Shown here piece by piece: positions 27,357 to 37,082 of a stretch of DNA of 62,439 bases. Under the pieces are notes generated by a model that made no database searches, was not told where the DNA came from, and saw nothing but the letters and a program-made list of their open reading frames with translations. The translations under genes and the position numbers were made by a program. Origin of the DNA: Paenibacillus sp. GSMTC-2017. Its GTDB lineage: Bacteria; Bacillota; Bacilli; Paenibacillales; Paenibacillaceae. The first letter of the stretch is position 1; each line of letters opens with the position of its first letter. The stretch covers positions 1,120,334 to 1,182,772 of the forward strand of contig NZ_JAECMT010000001.1 in assembly GCF_016019935.1 (NCBI RefSeq), in the 5' to 3' direction.

Positions 27357-29111
27357 TTAGATAACTTTGGATTGACCAGAGTAAATGACACCAGTTTCTG
27401 CATAAACGGTAACTTCCATTCCGTCTTTCAGAACATCTGTAGCTTTTTCTACTCCAAGAATAACTGGGATGCTTAGATTAAGTCCGCATACAGCCGCGTG
27501 GCTAGTAATGCCGCCTTGCTCAGTAATAACTGCTCCAGCTTTCTCGAATGCAGGCATATATTCTTTATCAGTGGAGATTGCAACAAGAATGTCGCCTTTT
27601 TCCATCTTTTCAATTGCTTCTTGTGGTGTACGAGCAACAACTAGTTTGCCCGTAGCCGTTTGGCTTCCGATACCTTGACCTTTAGCTAACAATTCACCAA
27701 TGTGATGAATTTTCATCAAGTTTGTTGTACCAGAGTGACCAACTGGAACACCTGCTGTAATAACAACAGTATCACCAAGACTCAAAAGTCCAGTGCCCAT
27801 AGCGCCTTTAACCGCGTTTTTGAACATTTCATCAGTTGTTTCAGCTTCTGCACCTTTAACCGGGATAACGCCCCAGCCTAAAGCTAGACGACGCATAACT
27901 TTTTCGTCTGTTGTAACAGCGATGATTGGCGCTTTTGGACGATATTTAGCTACCATGCGAGCTGTGAAGCCGCTTTGTGTAGACGTAATAATCGCTTTTG
28001 CATTCAAATCAAGAGCGGAGTTAGCAACAGCTTGGCTGATTGCTTCTGTAACTGAAGTTTGTTGTGCATTTGCTTGTTTCGTGAAAATTTCACGGTACTC
28101 AAGTGCATCTTCAGCACGCTCAGCGATACGAGACATCGTTTGTACAGATTCTACTGGATATTTACCAGCAGCTGTTTCGCCGGAAAGCATAATTGCATCC
28201 GTTCCATCTATAATTGCATTGTAAACGTCACTTGCTTCTGCGCGAGTTGGACGTGGGTTACGTTGCATGGAATCAAGCATTTGTGTAGCTGTAATAACCG
28301 GTTTACCAGCGCGGTTACATTTTTTGATCATCATTTTTTGAACAAGAGGAACTTCTTCAGCTGGGATCTCAACACCTAGATCTCCACGTGCAACCATCAA
28401 TCCGTCGGAAACTTCAAGAATTTCGTCTAGATTGTCTACACCCTCTTGGTTCTCGATTTTGGAAATAATTTGAATGTGGCTGGAGCCATGTTTCTCCAAT
28501 AGCTCACGAATTTCCAATACGTCGCTTGCTTTACGTACGAATGAAGCAGCGATAAAGTCAACGCCTTGTTCAATACCGAAAACGATGTCGTTTGCATCTT
28601 TTTCAGTAATACCTGGCAATGAAATTTTTACGCCTGGTACGTTAACACCTTTTTTGCTCTTGATCGGTCCACTGTTTACGATACGGCAATGAATTTCAGT
28701 TCCTTCAATCGATTCTACTGTAAGTCCAATCAAGCCGTCGTCAATAAGAACAGTTGATCCAGGAGAAATATCGTTTGGAAGATTGCTGTAAGTAACTGGG
28801 ATACGAGTGCGATCACCCAAAATTTCTTCAGTTGTCAAAGTGATTGCGTCGCCCTGTAGAAGCTCAATCGGCTCTTCTTTCAATTTACCTAAGCGAATCT
28901 CTGGTCCCTTCGTATCCAAAAGGATAGCTACTGAAGTACCAAGTTCTGCATTAGCTTGTCTAATGTTTTTGATCCGGTTGCCGTGTTCTTCGAAGTCGCC
29001 ATGTGAGAAGTTAAGACGACCAACGTTCATACCAGCTTGGATCAATTTTTTTGTGTTTTCCAGAGATTCACTGGAAGGTCCGATTGTACAGACGATCTTA
29101 GTTTTGCGCAT
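27357..29111 (-). CDS. pyk: Pyruvate kinase with C-terminal PEP-utiliser domain
   Basis: A 584-residue glycolytic enzyme making pyruvate and ATP. It opens [12 protein letters not shown] and has the [21 protein letters not shown] and [12 protein letters not shown] motifs and the [14 protein letters not shown] loop. The last 110 residues add the PEP-utiliser mobile-like domain ([25 protein letters not shown]) that is typical of Bacillales pyruvate kinases and makes it longer than the 470-residue form. GGAGG precedes ATG 29111. Unlike in Bacillus, no pfkA lies between accA and pyk. Confidence 0.97.
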   Translation of the reverse strand: MRKTKIVCTIGPSSESLENTKKLIQAGMNVGRLNFSHGDFEEHGNRIKNIRQANAELGTSVAILLDTKGPEIRLGKLKEEPIELLQGDAITLTTEEILGDRTRIPVTYSNLPNDISPGSTVLIDDGLIGLTVESIEGTEIHCRIVNSGPIKSKKGVNVPGVKISLPGITEKDANDIVFGIEQGVDFIAASFVRKASDVLEIRELLEKHGSSHIQIISKIENQEGVDNLDEILEVSDGLMVARGDLGVEIPAEEVPLVQKMMIKKCNRAGKPVITATQMLDSMQRNPRPTRAEASDVYNAIIDGTDAIMLSGETAAGKYPVESVQTMSRIAERAEDALEYREIFTKQANAQQTSVTEAISQAVANSALDLNAKAIITSTQSGFTARMVAKYRPKAPIIAVTTDEKVMRRLALGWGVIPVKGAEAETTDEMFKNAVKGAMGTGLLSLGDTVVITAGVPVGHSGTTNLMKIHHIGELLAKGQGIGSQTATGKLVVARTPQEAIEKMEKGDILVAISTDKEYMPAFEKAGAVITEQGGITSHAAVCGLNLSIPVILGVEKATDVLKDGMEVTVYAETGVIYSGQSKVI

Positions 29112-29212
29112 TTTTAATTTCCTCCGATTAGTGCTCTAAATGTCATTTTTAAATATCTATTAATACACGGTTTCCATTAGCTTGTCCAGTGGAAACACAT
29201 TTGTAAACATTA

Positions 29213-30292
29213 TTACTTCAAAGTTGAGGCAGCTTCCTGTCCTTCAACCGTTGCATCTGCTGGTAAAACAGTAGCATTATCTGCACTTAAATTACCATTA
29301 TCTACTTTCTCAATTACATTAGCCGCTACTGCTGGTTCAGCTATTTTGAAATAGCCAACCTTACGGAATTTGTTGTAACGGTCTTCAATCAATTGCTCTG
29401 CGTTCATCACAAGCAGTTCTTGTAGATGACTCCAAAGCCCTATTTTAATTTGTTCAGCTTGGAATTCAAGATCGCGATGTGCTCCGCCTTGAGGTTCTTT
29501 AATAATTCCCTCAATAATGCCAAATTCCAGCAAGTCCTTCGCTGTAATTTTCATCGCTTCAGCAGCTTGATCCGCTCTGGATGCATCCTTCCACAAAATA
29601 GAAGCTGCTCCATTTGGAGAGATGGCAGAATAAATCGCATTTTCAAGCATAAGCACTCGATTTCCTACACCAAGCGCAAGTGCGCCCCCGCTTCCACCTT
29701 CACCAATAACTACACAAATGATAGGCACACCGAAACCAGCCATCTCCCGCAAATTACGAGCAATCGCTTCCGATTGTCCTCGCTCCTCTGCCGTATTGCC
29801 CGGGTAAGCGCCCTTCGTATCAATAAATGTAATAATTGGTCGATTGAACTTATGTGCTTGTTGCATCATACGCAATGCTTTACGGAAGCCCTCTGGATGT
29901 GGACTGCCGAAAAATCTTGCAATATTTTCGCGAGTATCCTTACCCCGCTGATGGCCGATAACCGTTACCGGAACACCATTCAGCTTTGCAAGTCCACCTA
30001 CGATCGCAAGATCATCCGCAAACAATCGATCCCCATGTAACTCCATAAAATCAGTAAATATAGCATTAATGAAGTCTAAAGAGGTTGGACGTTGATGATG
30101 ACGGGCAAGATGCATCTTCTGCGCAGGGGTCAAGTCGCTATAAAGCTCTTCTTCGAGCTGTTTACAGCGCTCTTCCAGACGCAAGATCTCTTCTGAGAAA
30201 TCGATGCCTTTATCAACACTCAAGCTTTTAAGTTCCGTAATTTTCTGACGCAATTCAGTGATTGGCTTCTCAAAAGGCAACTCATTCGCCAT
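29213..30292 (-). CDS. accA: Acetyl-CoA carboxylase carboxyltransferase subunit alpha
   Basis: A 359-residue subunit that with AccD transfers CO2 from biotin to acetyl-CoA, starting fatty acid synthesis. It has the N-terminal [13 protein letters not shown] coiled helix, [20 protein letters not shown], and the crotonase-type oxyanion region [15 protein letters not shown]. About 35 C-terminal residues beyond the usual end are Ala/Val/Glu-rich and probably disordered. It overlaps accD by 11 bases and AGGAGG precedes its ATG. Confidence 0.96.
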   Translation of the reverse strand: MANELPFEKPITELRQKITELKSLSVDKGIDFSEEILRLEERCKQLEEELYSDLTPAQKMHLARHHQRPTSLDFINAIFTDFMELHGDRLFADDLAIVGGLAKLNGVPVTVIGHQRGKDTRENIARFFGSPHPEGFRKALRMMQQAHKFNRPIITFIDTKGAYPGNTAEERGQSEAIARNLREMAGFGVPIICVVIGEGGSGGALALGVGNRVLMLENAIYSAISPNGAASILWKDASRADQAAEAMKITAKDLLEFGIIEGIIKEPQGGAHRDLEFQAEQIKIGLWSHLQELLVMNAEQLIEDRYNKFRKVGYFKIAEPAVAANVIEKVDNGNLSADNATVLPADATVEGQEAASTLK

Positions 30293-31151
30293 GGAACGAT
30301 TCCTCCTTCACACAATGCATGTCAAGCAGTTTCGTTAGTGTAGCTTTCATATCCTTCCGATGAACAACCTTATCAAGCTGACCATGCTGAAGATTAAACT
30401 CCGCCGTTTGGAAGTTGTCTGGAAGCTTCTGACGAATCGTCTGTTCGATAACGATACGACCTGCAAAGCCAATCAATGCACCAGGCTCGGCCAAATTATA
30501 ATCACCAAGACTCGCGAAGCTGGCAGATACGCCACCTGTCGTCGGGTCTGTGAATACAGAAATGTAAAGACCGCCTGCACCTTGGAATTTCGCTAATGCA
30601 GCACTTGTCTTAGCCATCTGCATTAAGCTTAAAATACTTTCTTGCATACGTGCCCCGCTGGAGGTTGAGAAGATAATGATCGGAAGCTTCTTCTCATGAG
30701 CTGCTTCAATCGCTCTTGTTATTTTCTCCCCAGCAACGGAACCCATACTACCTGTAAAGAAATCAAAGCTCATTGCTGCTACTACAACTGGGAATCCGCC
30801 AATCTTACCTTCTCCAGTAATAACGGAGTCTTTTAAGTTTGACTTAGCCTTTTGTTGTTCCAGCTTATTCGCATAGCCCGGGAATGAAAGAGGATCGATA
30901 GATTCCATCTCTGCATCGTATTCCGTTAGCTGACCGTCATCAAGCGTCAGTCCGATACGCTCCCAAGCATTCAGCCTGAAGTGATGCCCGCAAGACGAGC
31001 ACACCTTTAAGTTTTTTTCCAATTCTTTGCTATACTGAATTGTGCCGCATTTGGAGCACTTATTCATTAAGCCTTCCGGAATATCGCGCTTAGTGCGCTC
31101 CGAAGGAATTGTTGCATATTTTTTCTTCGAAAATAAGTCCTTAATTTGCAC
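30282..31151 (-). CDS. accD: Acetyl-CoA carboxylase carboxyltransferase subunit beta
   Basis: A 289-residue subunit of the carboxyltransferase. It has a Cys4 zinc ribbon (Cys32, Cys35, Cys51 and Cys54 from CSKCG and CSSCG) and the crotonase motif [17 protein letters not shown] chose GTG 31151 ([13 protein letters not shown]) because AGAGGTG lies seven bases upstream and Bacillus AccD starts at the matching point; a TTG six codons earlier is the alternative. It is followed by accA with an 11-base overlap. Confidence 0.95.
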   Translation of the reverse strand: MQIKDLFSKKKYATIPSERTKRDIPEGLMNKCSKCGTIQYSKELEKNLKVCSSCGHHFRLNAWERIGLTLDDGQLTEYDAEMESIDPLSFPGYANKLEQQKAKSNLKDSVITGEGKIGGFPVVVAAMSFDFFTGSMGSVAGEKITRAIEAAHEKKLPIIIFSTSSGARMQESILSLMQMAKTSAALAKFQGAGGLYISVFTDPTTGGVSASFASLGDYNLAEPGALIGFAGRIVIEQTIRQKLPDNFQTAEFNLQHGQLDKVVHRKDMKATLTKLLDMHCVKEESFHGE

Positions 31152-31193
31152 GTTCGTGACACCTCTCAAGGCGCAATAATAAAGATCTTGTCA

Positions 31194-31385
31194 TCAAGGG
31201 CGAATGATGGCGTTAAAGACTTCTTGCACTTCCTCAAGCTCGCCTGATGGAACTAAGATCTCAAATTGCTGTTTAGACAGATTAACGGGTCTGATCTTTA
31301 CTAAAAAACCTTCATCCGTAAGCCGTTTCTTGATATTTTCAGCTATCTTTGCTGTTGGTGCGATATATATTACCGTCCACATCAT
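31194..31385 (-). CDS. Small protein upstream of accD, unknown function
   Basis: A 63-residue protein starting at ATG 31385 (MMWTVIYIAPTAK), with AGGAGG six bases upstream. Its predicted beta-alpha-beta-beta-alpha pattern and short length resemble ferredoxin-like DUF2007-type domains, but I cannot name the family. It precedes accD by 42 bases on the same strand and is likely co-transcribed, so a role near carboxylase assembly or regulation is possible but unproven. A hairpin of the SD-adjacent family sits three bases before its ribosome binding site. Confidence 0.75.
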   Translation of the reverse strand: MMWTVIYIAPTAKIAENIKKRLTDEGFLVKIRPVNLSKQQFEILVPSGELEEVQEVFNAIIRP

Positions 31386-31398
31386 GGTACCTCCTGAA

Positions 31399-31418
31399 AA
31401 CTTTGCATTCGCAAAGTT
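31399..31418 (-). repeat. Hairpin directly upstream of the small accD-linked gene's ribosome binding site
   Basis: Perfect stem AACTTTGC-ATTC-GCAAAGTT, then TTC, then AGGAGG in the direction of translation. The sequence differs from the ppk and recQ hairpins, but the geometry is the same. Confidence 0.7.
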
Positions 31419-31479
31419 CACCTGTTAAACTCTACTGAAGTCCCGCCAAAGGCCATATGATCTCACAATCATAACATAG

Positions 31480-31971
31480 TTATGGCGATTCCGGCAAATG
31501 ATATTGGATAGCTTTGGGATCGCCATGAGCGATCCGAGCAGATGCCGCAGCTGCCAATCCTGCCACCAAATCATCAAGAAACACATGTATTTTCTCGCCT
31601 TTTACATTTAAACGTCGAATGATGCCCGGCTTCATTTTGTCTAAATAACCGAAGCTTGTCAGTCCAATCGTACCATAAACATTTGTAATGCCAAGAGCTA
31701 GCGTTTCATCTACTCCGTAAAGAGATTCATCACTCTCCATTATGGATTGAAGCGGCTCCGGAAGCAATTTTTGTTCCGCTAATTCATCTAATGCTATTCC
31801 CGTATAAAGGGCATATTGAACCTCGCGCTTCTCAAGAACGGCTCTAACGCTTAACCCACATTCCTCTATTGTTAAATCCGCGTTATAAGGATGCTGTAGT
31901 GTAAAAACAATCTCTGCAATTTCATCAATAGTTACACCACGTCTTTCGAGCCATTTCTCTATTCCGTTCAC
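31480..31971 (-). CDS. Phosphatidylglycerophosphatase A-like protein (YutG family)
   Basis: About 163 residues, resembling the PgpA/YutG family that dephosphorylates phosphatidylglycerol phosphate. The region ESLYGVDETLALGITNVYG is followed by the late HVFLDDLVAGLAAAA motif near residue 135-150. I favour GTG 31971, with GAGAGGA nine bases upstream; ATG 31980 is directly against that site. The upstream frame to 32037 adds 22 residues without family similarity. It lies between dnaE and accD on the same strand. Soluble Firmicute members lack the membrane helices of E. coli PgpA, as here. Confidence 0.8.
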   Translation of the reverse strand: MNGIEKWLERRGVTIDEIAEIVFTLQHPYNADLTIEECGLSVRAVLEKREVQYALYTGIALDELAEQKLLPEPLQSIMESDESLYGVDETLALGITNVYGTIGLTSFGYLDKMKPGIIRRLNVKGEKIHVFLDDLVAGLAAAASARIAHGDPKAIQYHLPESP

Positions 31972-32062
31972 GGGTATCATTCCTCTCGTGCCTGTCTGTA
32001 CCTCTATGCATATGCTTGAACAAGCTATAATGTGCATAGAAATTCAATCAGTAACGAAAGCT

Positions 32063-35000
32063 TTATTTGATTACAACCGTCCCATCACCTAGCAATTCCT
32101 CTATCGCTTTTAGCAATTGAGGAGCAGGTGTTACGCGATGACTGTCACTTAGCGCAATTAGTTTGTTGCCATTCTCATAAAATAAAGCTGAATCTAGTGT
32201 TCCCGGGTAGGTTAGAAGCAGTTTCTTCAAACGATTAAGCACAGCTGCATGTTCTTTATCAGCTGTAATCTTAATATAGATTCGTTGACGCTTCAGACCT
32301 GGCGATAATCCCGTTTTGCCAGCTTCTTTTACTAATGCATCGTTGGATCTCGTCAAACGATTTCCAGTTCCTGCACTTGCAACGTTTTCGGGGCTTGCCT
32401 GCGTCTCGCCAGTTGGCTGTTGCGTTTTTGGAACGTTCATCCGTGCAGATCTTGCTTTCGCACTTTGACGAAGACGACGTACTTGGGCAGCCATATTTTC
32501 CAAAGGACCAGTAAATGGAACTACATCTTCAACCAGTAACTTATAATCATCATCTTGTTGCTGAACGGTTGCTTGAACAATCATTAAACCGTCTTTTTCA
32601 AGCTTATGACCACATCGTTTCCAAACGGTTGGGAAAACAACTGCTTCGACGCGCATGATACGATCCTCTAGTTCCAAAAACCCCATCGCATTGCCCTTTT
32701 TGTTCGTAAAAGGTTTAAGCCCTGCAATCATCACTCCAACGATAGCTATTGTACCGTCTTCCACATCCGTAAGCTCTACTAATCGATCAAGATCAAGTCC
32801 TTCAAGCTGTGTCTCTACAGCATCAAGTGGATGTCCCGACAAGTACATCCCTAACAAGTCCTTCTCGAAATCCAGCTTCTGCGCTGTAGTGAATGGACGT
32901 ATATCCGGCAACTCAACATCCCAGTTCTGTACCTCTTCAAAACCGAACATCTCAATTTGCAGCTCTTCGCGCTCTTTTCTCCACTTTTGTGCAACTTCTA
33001 CCGTTTCATCGAGCGCTCCGAGTAATTGTGCTCGATGTCCTGGCAACGAATCACAAGCTCCCGCTTGAATGAGTGACTCCATGACACGTTTGTTCACGAC
33101 CCGTAAATCTACACGTTTAGAGAAATCAAGTAAACTCTCAAAAGGTTTCTCTTGTCTTTCTTTGAGTATCGCGTCAATGGCTTGAGAACCTACGTTTTTG
33201 ATGGAGGCAAGTCCAAATCGAATGGCTTGACCAACAGGCGTAAACGATGTACTGCTTTCATTAACATCTGGAGGTAATACCGGAATGCCCATTCTACGGC
33301 ACTCATCCGCATATTCCGCCGTTTTACGCATATTTCCTGTGACGGAAGCGAGCATGGACGCCATAAAAGGAACAGGGTAATGAGCTTTAAGCCAAGCTGT
33401 CTGAAACGCCAATACTCCGTAGGCAGCCGCATGTGCACGTGGGAAACCATAGTCTGCGAATCGAACAATCATATCGTAAACACGATTAGCTTCTTCTGTA
33501 CTATATCCTTGCGTTAAGCTACCCTTTACAAAGTGAGCACGTTCTTCGTCTAGCACTTCCCGTTTTTTCTTCGAAACAGCTCTTCGCAGTAGATCTGCTT
33601 CTCCGAGTGAGAAGCCCGCCATAAGCGAAGCAATCTGCATAATTTGTTCTTGATAGACGATAATACCGTACGTATCAGCTAGAACCGGTTCGAGCGAAGG
33701 ATGCGGATATTCTACAACAAACGTTCCATGTTTGCCGCCAATATATTTGGGGATAAACTCCATCGGGCCCGGACGATAAAGCGCAAGTACCGATACGATA
33801 TCTTCAAAGGTAGATGGCTTCATATCTTTCAGCACTCTCCGCACACCTGCAGACTCTAGCTGAAAAATGCCTGTAGTATCCCCTTTCCCAAGCATCGTAT
33901 ATGTCTTAGGATCAGAATCACTCACGTTTCTGAAATCGATTTCTTTCCCAAACAATTCCTTAACCCAATCGAGAGTACGTTCAAGAATAGATAAAGTTCG
34001 CAAACCAAGGAAGTCCATCTTAAGCAATCCAACCGCTTCCAGATGTTCCATAGAATATTGCGTTAACGGGATTTGTTCGCTACCTGCCTGAAGCGGGACG
34101 TAATGAGTAAGCGGTTCTTGTGAGATGACGACACCTGCAGCATGCGTTGAAGCATGCCTTGGCATCCCTTCTACCTTCATCGCCATTTTTAGCATTGTAT
34201 CTGTTTTGGGTTGGTTATCGGACATCTCTTTTAACCCACTGCCGCTCTTCAAAGCTTCCGCTAGCGTTATGCCTAGCTGATTAGGAATCAGCTTCGCAGC
34301 TTTATCTACCTCTTGGAAAGGTACATTTAACGCCCTTCCAACATCTCTCACCGCTGCCTTTGCTGCCATTGTTCCAAATGTGATGATTTGTGCGACATGT
34401 GCTTCACCATACTTAGCTGCAACATAAGCAATAACTTCGTCTCTTCGCTCGTCGTTAAAATCAATATCTATATCCGGCATAGATATCCGTTCTGGATTTA
34501 GGAATCTCTCAAAGAGCAATTTATACTTGAGCGGATCTACATCCGTAATTCGTAGCGTATAAGCAACAAGACTCCCTGCTGAGGAGCCCCGTCCAGGTCC
34601 AGTTCTAATTCCTCTTTCATGTGCAAATCGTACAAAGTCCCACACAATTAGAAAGTAATCACTGAAGCCCATACTTTCTATAACGGATAGCTCAAAGGCA
34701 AGTCTAGCTTCCGCCGTTTTCCGAAACCCCGCACCTTCTACCCAATCGTCCAAACCTGCATACCTTGAATTAAGTCCATCCAAGCACAATTCAGCCAAAT
34801 ATCGAGCTGAGCTAGTACCTGCTGGTACTGGCCTGAAGACTGGAAGTGCAGCCCGTCCTAATGTGAGCTCCAAATCACACTTATTTGCAATTTCAATCGT
34901 ATGAGCGATAGCTTCTGGTACATGCCGGAATAACGAGGCCATCTCATCACCGGACTTCATATACAATTGATCCGTCATAATGCGCATTCTGTCCGTATCA

Positions 35001-35716
35001 TCAACAGACTTTCCTGTGCCGATGCAAATAAGGACATCCTGAACAGCAGCATCCTCCGGTTGTAAATAATGAACGTCATTAGTTGCAACAAGCTTAATGT
35101 TCGTCTCTCTCGATAATTCGATCATAGCTGTTGCTACTTTCTTTTGATCCAGAATGCCATGATCCTGTATCTCTAAATAAAAATCGTCACCGAAAATTGT
35201 TTGATAACGTAATGCCGCTTCCCTCGCAGCTTCCTTTCGGTCATGCAGCAGATGTTGCGATACTTCTCCCTGCAAACATGAACTCAGACAGATTAGTCCT
35301 TCAGCATACTGGGCTAGCGCCTCCATATCCACTCTAGGTTTGTAATGAAAACCTTCCAAATGTCCTACTGAACATAACTTCATCAAATTACGATAGCCGG
35401 TTTCATTTTTGGCTAGCACAATGAGGTGATACGTTGGGTTATCTTTACGCGAGCCACCTTCAAAACGGGAGCCAGCAGTCAAATAAAGCTCACAGCCGAT
35501 GATCGGCTTTATTCCATTTGCGCGGCAAGCGCGATAGAAGGGAATAGCGCCATACATCACACCATGATCTGTTAGAGCTAGCGCCTTCATCCCAAGTTCC
35601 GCCGCTCTAGCAGTCAGATCCTTTATACGGGCAGCGCCGTCGAGCAGACTAAATTCGCTGTGTGCATGCAAATGCACAAATGCCGTTCCACTCCTGCCAT
35701 CCATCGTGTCCTTCAT
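32063..35716 (-). CDS. dnaE: DNA polymerase III alpha subunit, DnaE type
   Basis: A 1217-residue replicative polymerase of the C family. It has an N-terminal PHP domain (HLHAHSEFSLLDG, residues 15-27), palm-domain catalytic aspartates in PDIDIDF (414-420), a GPGRGSSAGSLVAY nucleotide-binding loop near 373-386, tandem helix-hairpin-helix motifs around 830-870 and an OB-fold near 960-1040. It lacks the PolC exonuclease insertion, so it is DnaE, which in Firmicutes extends RNA primers. The start at ATG 35716 is close behind AGAAGGG; ATG 35704 is an alternative. It is divergent from ytrH and opens the dnaE-to-accA stretch. Confidence 0.96.
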   Translation of the reverse strand: MKDTMDGRSGTAFVHLHAHSEFSLLDGAARIKDLTARAAELGMKALALTDHGVMYGAIPFYRACRANGIKPIIGCELYLTAGSRFEGGSRKDNPTYHLIVLAKNETGYRNLMKLCSVGHLEGFHYKPRVDMEALAQYAEGLICLSSCLQGEVSQHLLHDRKEAAREAALRYQTIFGDDFYLEIQDHGILDQKKVATAMIELSRETNIKLVATNDVHYLQPEDAAVQDVLICIGTGKSVDDTDRMRIMTDQLYMKSGDEMASLFRHVPEAIAHTIEIANKCDLELTLGRAALPVFRPVPAGTSSARYLAELCLDGLNSRYAGLDDWVEGAGFRKTAEARLAFELSVIESMGFSDYFLIVWDFVRFAHERGIRTGPGRGSSAGSLVAYTLRITDVDPLKYKLLFERFLNPERISMPDIDIDFNDERRDEVIAYVAAKYGEAHVAQIITFGTMAAKAAVRDVGRALNVPFQEVDKAAKLIPNQLGITLAEALKSGSGLKEMSDNQPKTDTMLKMAMKVEGMPRHASTHAAGVVISQEPLTHYVPLQAGSEQIPLTQYSMEHLEAVGLLKMDFLGLRTLSILERTLDWVKELFGKEIDFRNVSDSDPKTYTMLGKGDTTGIFQLESAGVRRVLKDMKPSTFEDIVSVLALYRPGPMEFIPKYIGGKHGTFVVEYPHPSLEPVLADTYGIIVYQEQIMQIASLMAGFSLGEADLLRRAVSKKKREVLDEERAHFVKGSLTQGYSTEEANRVYDMIVRFADYGFPRAHAAAYGVLAFQTAWLKAHYPVPFMASMLASVTGNMRKTAEYADECRRMGIPVLPPDVNESSTSFTPVGQAIRFGLASIKNVGSQAIDAILKERQEKPFESLLDFSKRVDLRVVNKRVMESLIQAGACDSLPGHRAQLLGALDETVEVAQKWRKEREELQIEMFGFEEVQNWDVELPDIRPFTTAQKLDFEKDLLGMYLSGHPLDAVETQLEGLDLDRLVELTDVEDGTIAIVGVMIAGLKPFTNKKGNAMGFLELEDRIMRVEAVVFPTVWKRCGHKLEKDGLMIVQATVQQQDDDYKLLVEDVVPFTGPLENMAAQVRRLRQSAKARSARMNVPKTQQPTGETQASPENVASAGTGNRLTRSNDALVKEAGKTGLSPGLKRQRIYIKITADKEHAAVLNRLKKLLLTYPGTLDSALFYENGNKLIALSDSHRVTPAPQLLKAIEELLGDGTVVIK

Positions 35717-35762
35717 TCCCTTCTTGCTCTTGACTCATAAATGTTAAGTTACTGCTATTTTA

Positions 35763-35792
35763 TCATAATTGGGTTGGACACGCCCATAGAAT
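35763..35792 (+). promoter_or_regulatory. Candidate sigma-E (mother cell) promoter of ytrH
   Basis: CATAGAAT at 35785-35792 matches seven of eight bases of the sigma-E -10 consensus (CATACAAT-like). TCATAAT at 35763-35769 matches five of seven of the -35, with a 15-base spacer. YtrH and YtrI are sigma-E products in B. subtilis. The match is by eye. Confidence 0.48.
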
Positions 35793-35828
35793 GGTAGAAA
35801 GCAATGGCGTTAGAAGGAGGATTACGAT

Positions 35829-36155
35829 ATGACTTATTTTTTGTCAAAAGCAGGATTGGACTTTTTCATTGCATTCGGAGTCGTTATAGGTGGTTCGATG
35901 CTTGCAGGACTGGGTTCGGTATTTATGTTACTGCCACCAGCGACTGTAATGCTTGATACTGCCATGAGATTAAAAATATGGGCCATCGTCGCTGCGATTG
36001 GCGGTTCTGTCGACCCTGTAAGAGTCATCGAAAGTAATTTTGTAGCAGGACAATTATCACCCGTTGCGCAACAGATTTGTTTTATAATGTTTGCGTTTCT
36101 CGGTGCCCATGTTGCCACTGAGTTGGTGAAATTAGTTTACAAGGGAGCCGTGTAA
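35829..36155 (+). CDS. ytrH: Sporulation membrane protein YtrH
   Basis: A 108-residue membrane protein with three hydrophobic segments (about residues 10-38, 48-62 and 80-102), matching YtrH. In B. subtilis it supports efficient sporulation and is made in the mother cell. GAAGGAGG precedes ATG 35829. It is followed three bases later by ytrI. Confidence 0.9.
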   Translation: MTYFLSKAGLDFFIAFGVVIGGSMLAGLGSVFMLLPPATVMLDTAMRLKIWAIVAAIGGSVDPVRVIESNFVAGQLSPVAQQICFIMFAFLGAHVATELVKLVYKGAV

Positions 36156-36158
36156 CGT

Positions 36159-36677
36159 ATGCGTCTGCCTACATTCGAGCGATACGTCAGAGGAATGCAG
36201 TTTTTAGGAGTGTTTCTGCTTGGAATGTTGGTGGGAGCTATTACGCTAAATTTGTTGTTTATTGAGGAGTTTGAAGCGTTGTATCATACAAGAAATGAGC
36301 TTGAAGTGAAGCTGGAGCAATATGAACAGGACATTAAAAATTTAAATCAATACAAAAATCAGCATACAGTTATCAAAAGTATCAAGCTTCGAGTTGCTGA
36401 GGACAACAGCGGAAATCCCGCTCGTCCACAAATCGATAAAGTAACTGAAGGATTATTAATTAAACTAGTGAAAGAAGATCTGTCTATTTTCCTTGGTCAA
36501 AGTATCTACGAGATCAATTCTGATGCCAAGTTCGCAAGAACTTTACTCCAGCGCAAAGTTTATATGGATGTCAACGGAAAAGACTATCTTATCGATCTAC
36601 GCACTGTGCTGCTTGCTGATAATGTATTGCAGATTTGGTTTGATGCACGAGTGCATGTAAGACCCCCTGCAACATAA
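36159..36677 (+). CDS. ytrI: Sporulation membrane protein YtrI
   Basis: A 172-residue protein with one membrane helix (about residues 14-34) followed by a coiled-coil-like segment (EALYHTRNELEVKLEQYEQD) and a soluble beta-rich domain, as in YtrI. It is coupled to ytrH. In Bacillus the oligoribonuclease gene nrnA (ytqI) follows; here the next gene is ytpI, so nrnA is absent from this position. Confidence 0.88.
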   Translation: MRLPTFERYVRGMQFLGVFLLGMLVGAITLNLLFIEEFEALYHTRNELEVKLEQYEQDIKNLNQYKNQHTVIKSIKLRVAEDNSGNPARPQIDKVTEGLLIKLVKEDLSIFLGQSIYEINSDAKFARTLLQRKVYMDVNGKDYLIDLRTVLLADNVLQIWFDARVHVRPPAT

Positions 36678-36752
36678 AGCATTCTATCAAGGAATCTGTT
36701 ACAATAGGACACAGATTAAGCCAATTAACAATTCAAAGGAGAAACATCTATT

Positions 36753-37067
36753 ATGGATCAACTACTGCAATGGGTTCTATTTCCTTGCATCGTCATTACG
36801 CTGGCGCTTTCGTCCTTTTTCAGCTTCAAATCCCGGCGTTCCAACGAAGCAAGAACTAGAGGCATGAATACTGCTCGCATGAATATTAGTATGGGCTTCT
36901 TGCTCTTGTTCATTGCTGCCGTTCAACTTTTTTTATCTGAAGAGTCTACCCTTCGCATCGTAATTGGTGCTATCTTTATGGTGATTGGATTATTTAATCT
37001 CTTTGCTGGACTTCGAAATCTATCCGCTTACCGAGATAAGGGTCAACATGAAGCACGTCGCCCATAA
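36753..37067 (+). CDS. ytpI: YtpI-like membrane protein
   Basis: A 104-residue protein with three membrane helices (about residues 4-23, 47-62 and 68-90), similar in size, topology and position to B. subtilis YtpI, whose function is unknown. AAAGGAG precedes ATG 36753. It ends 15 bases before the convergent ytoI stop. Confidence 0.82.
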   Translation: MDQLLQWVLFPCIVITLALSSFFSFKSRRSNEARTRGMNTARMNISMGFLLLFIAAVQLFLSEESTLRIVIGAIFMVIGLFNLFAGLRNLSAYRDKGQHEARRP

Positions 37068-37082
37068 CCTTTCATTCCATCA

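Noticed and set aside
29426..30040. 204-codon plus-strand open frame opposite accA
   Set aside because: Shadow of the accA reading frame, with no family features.
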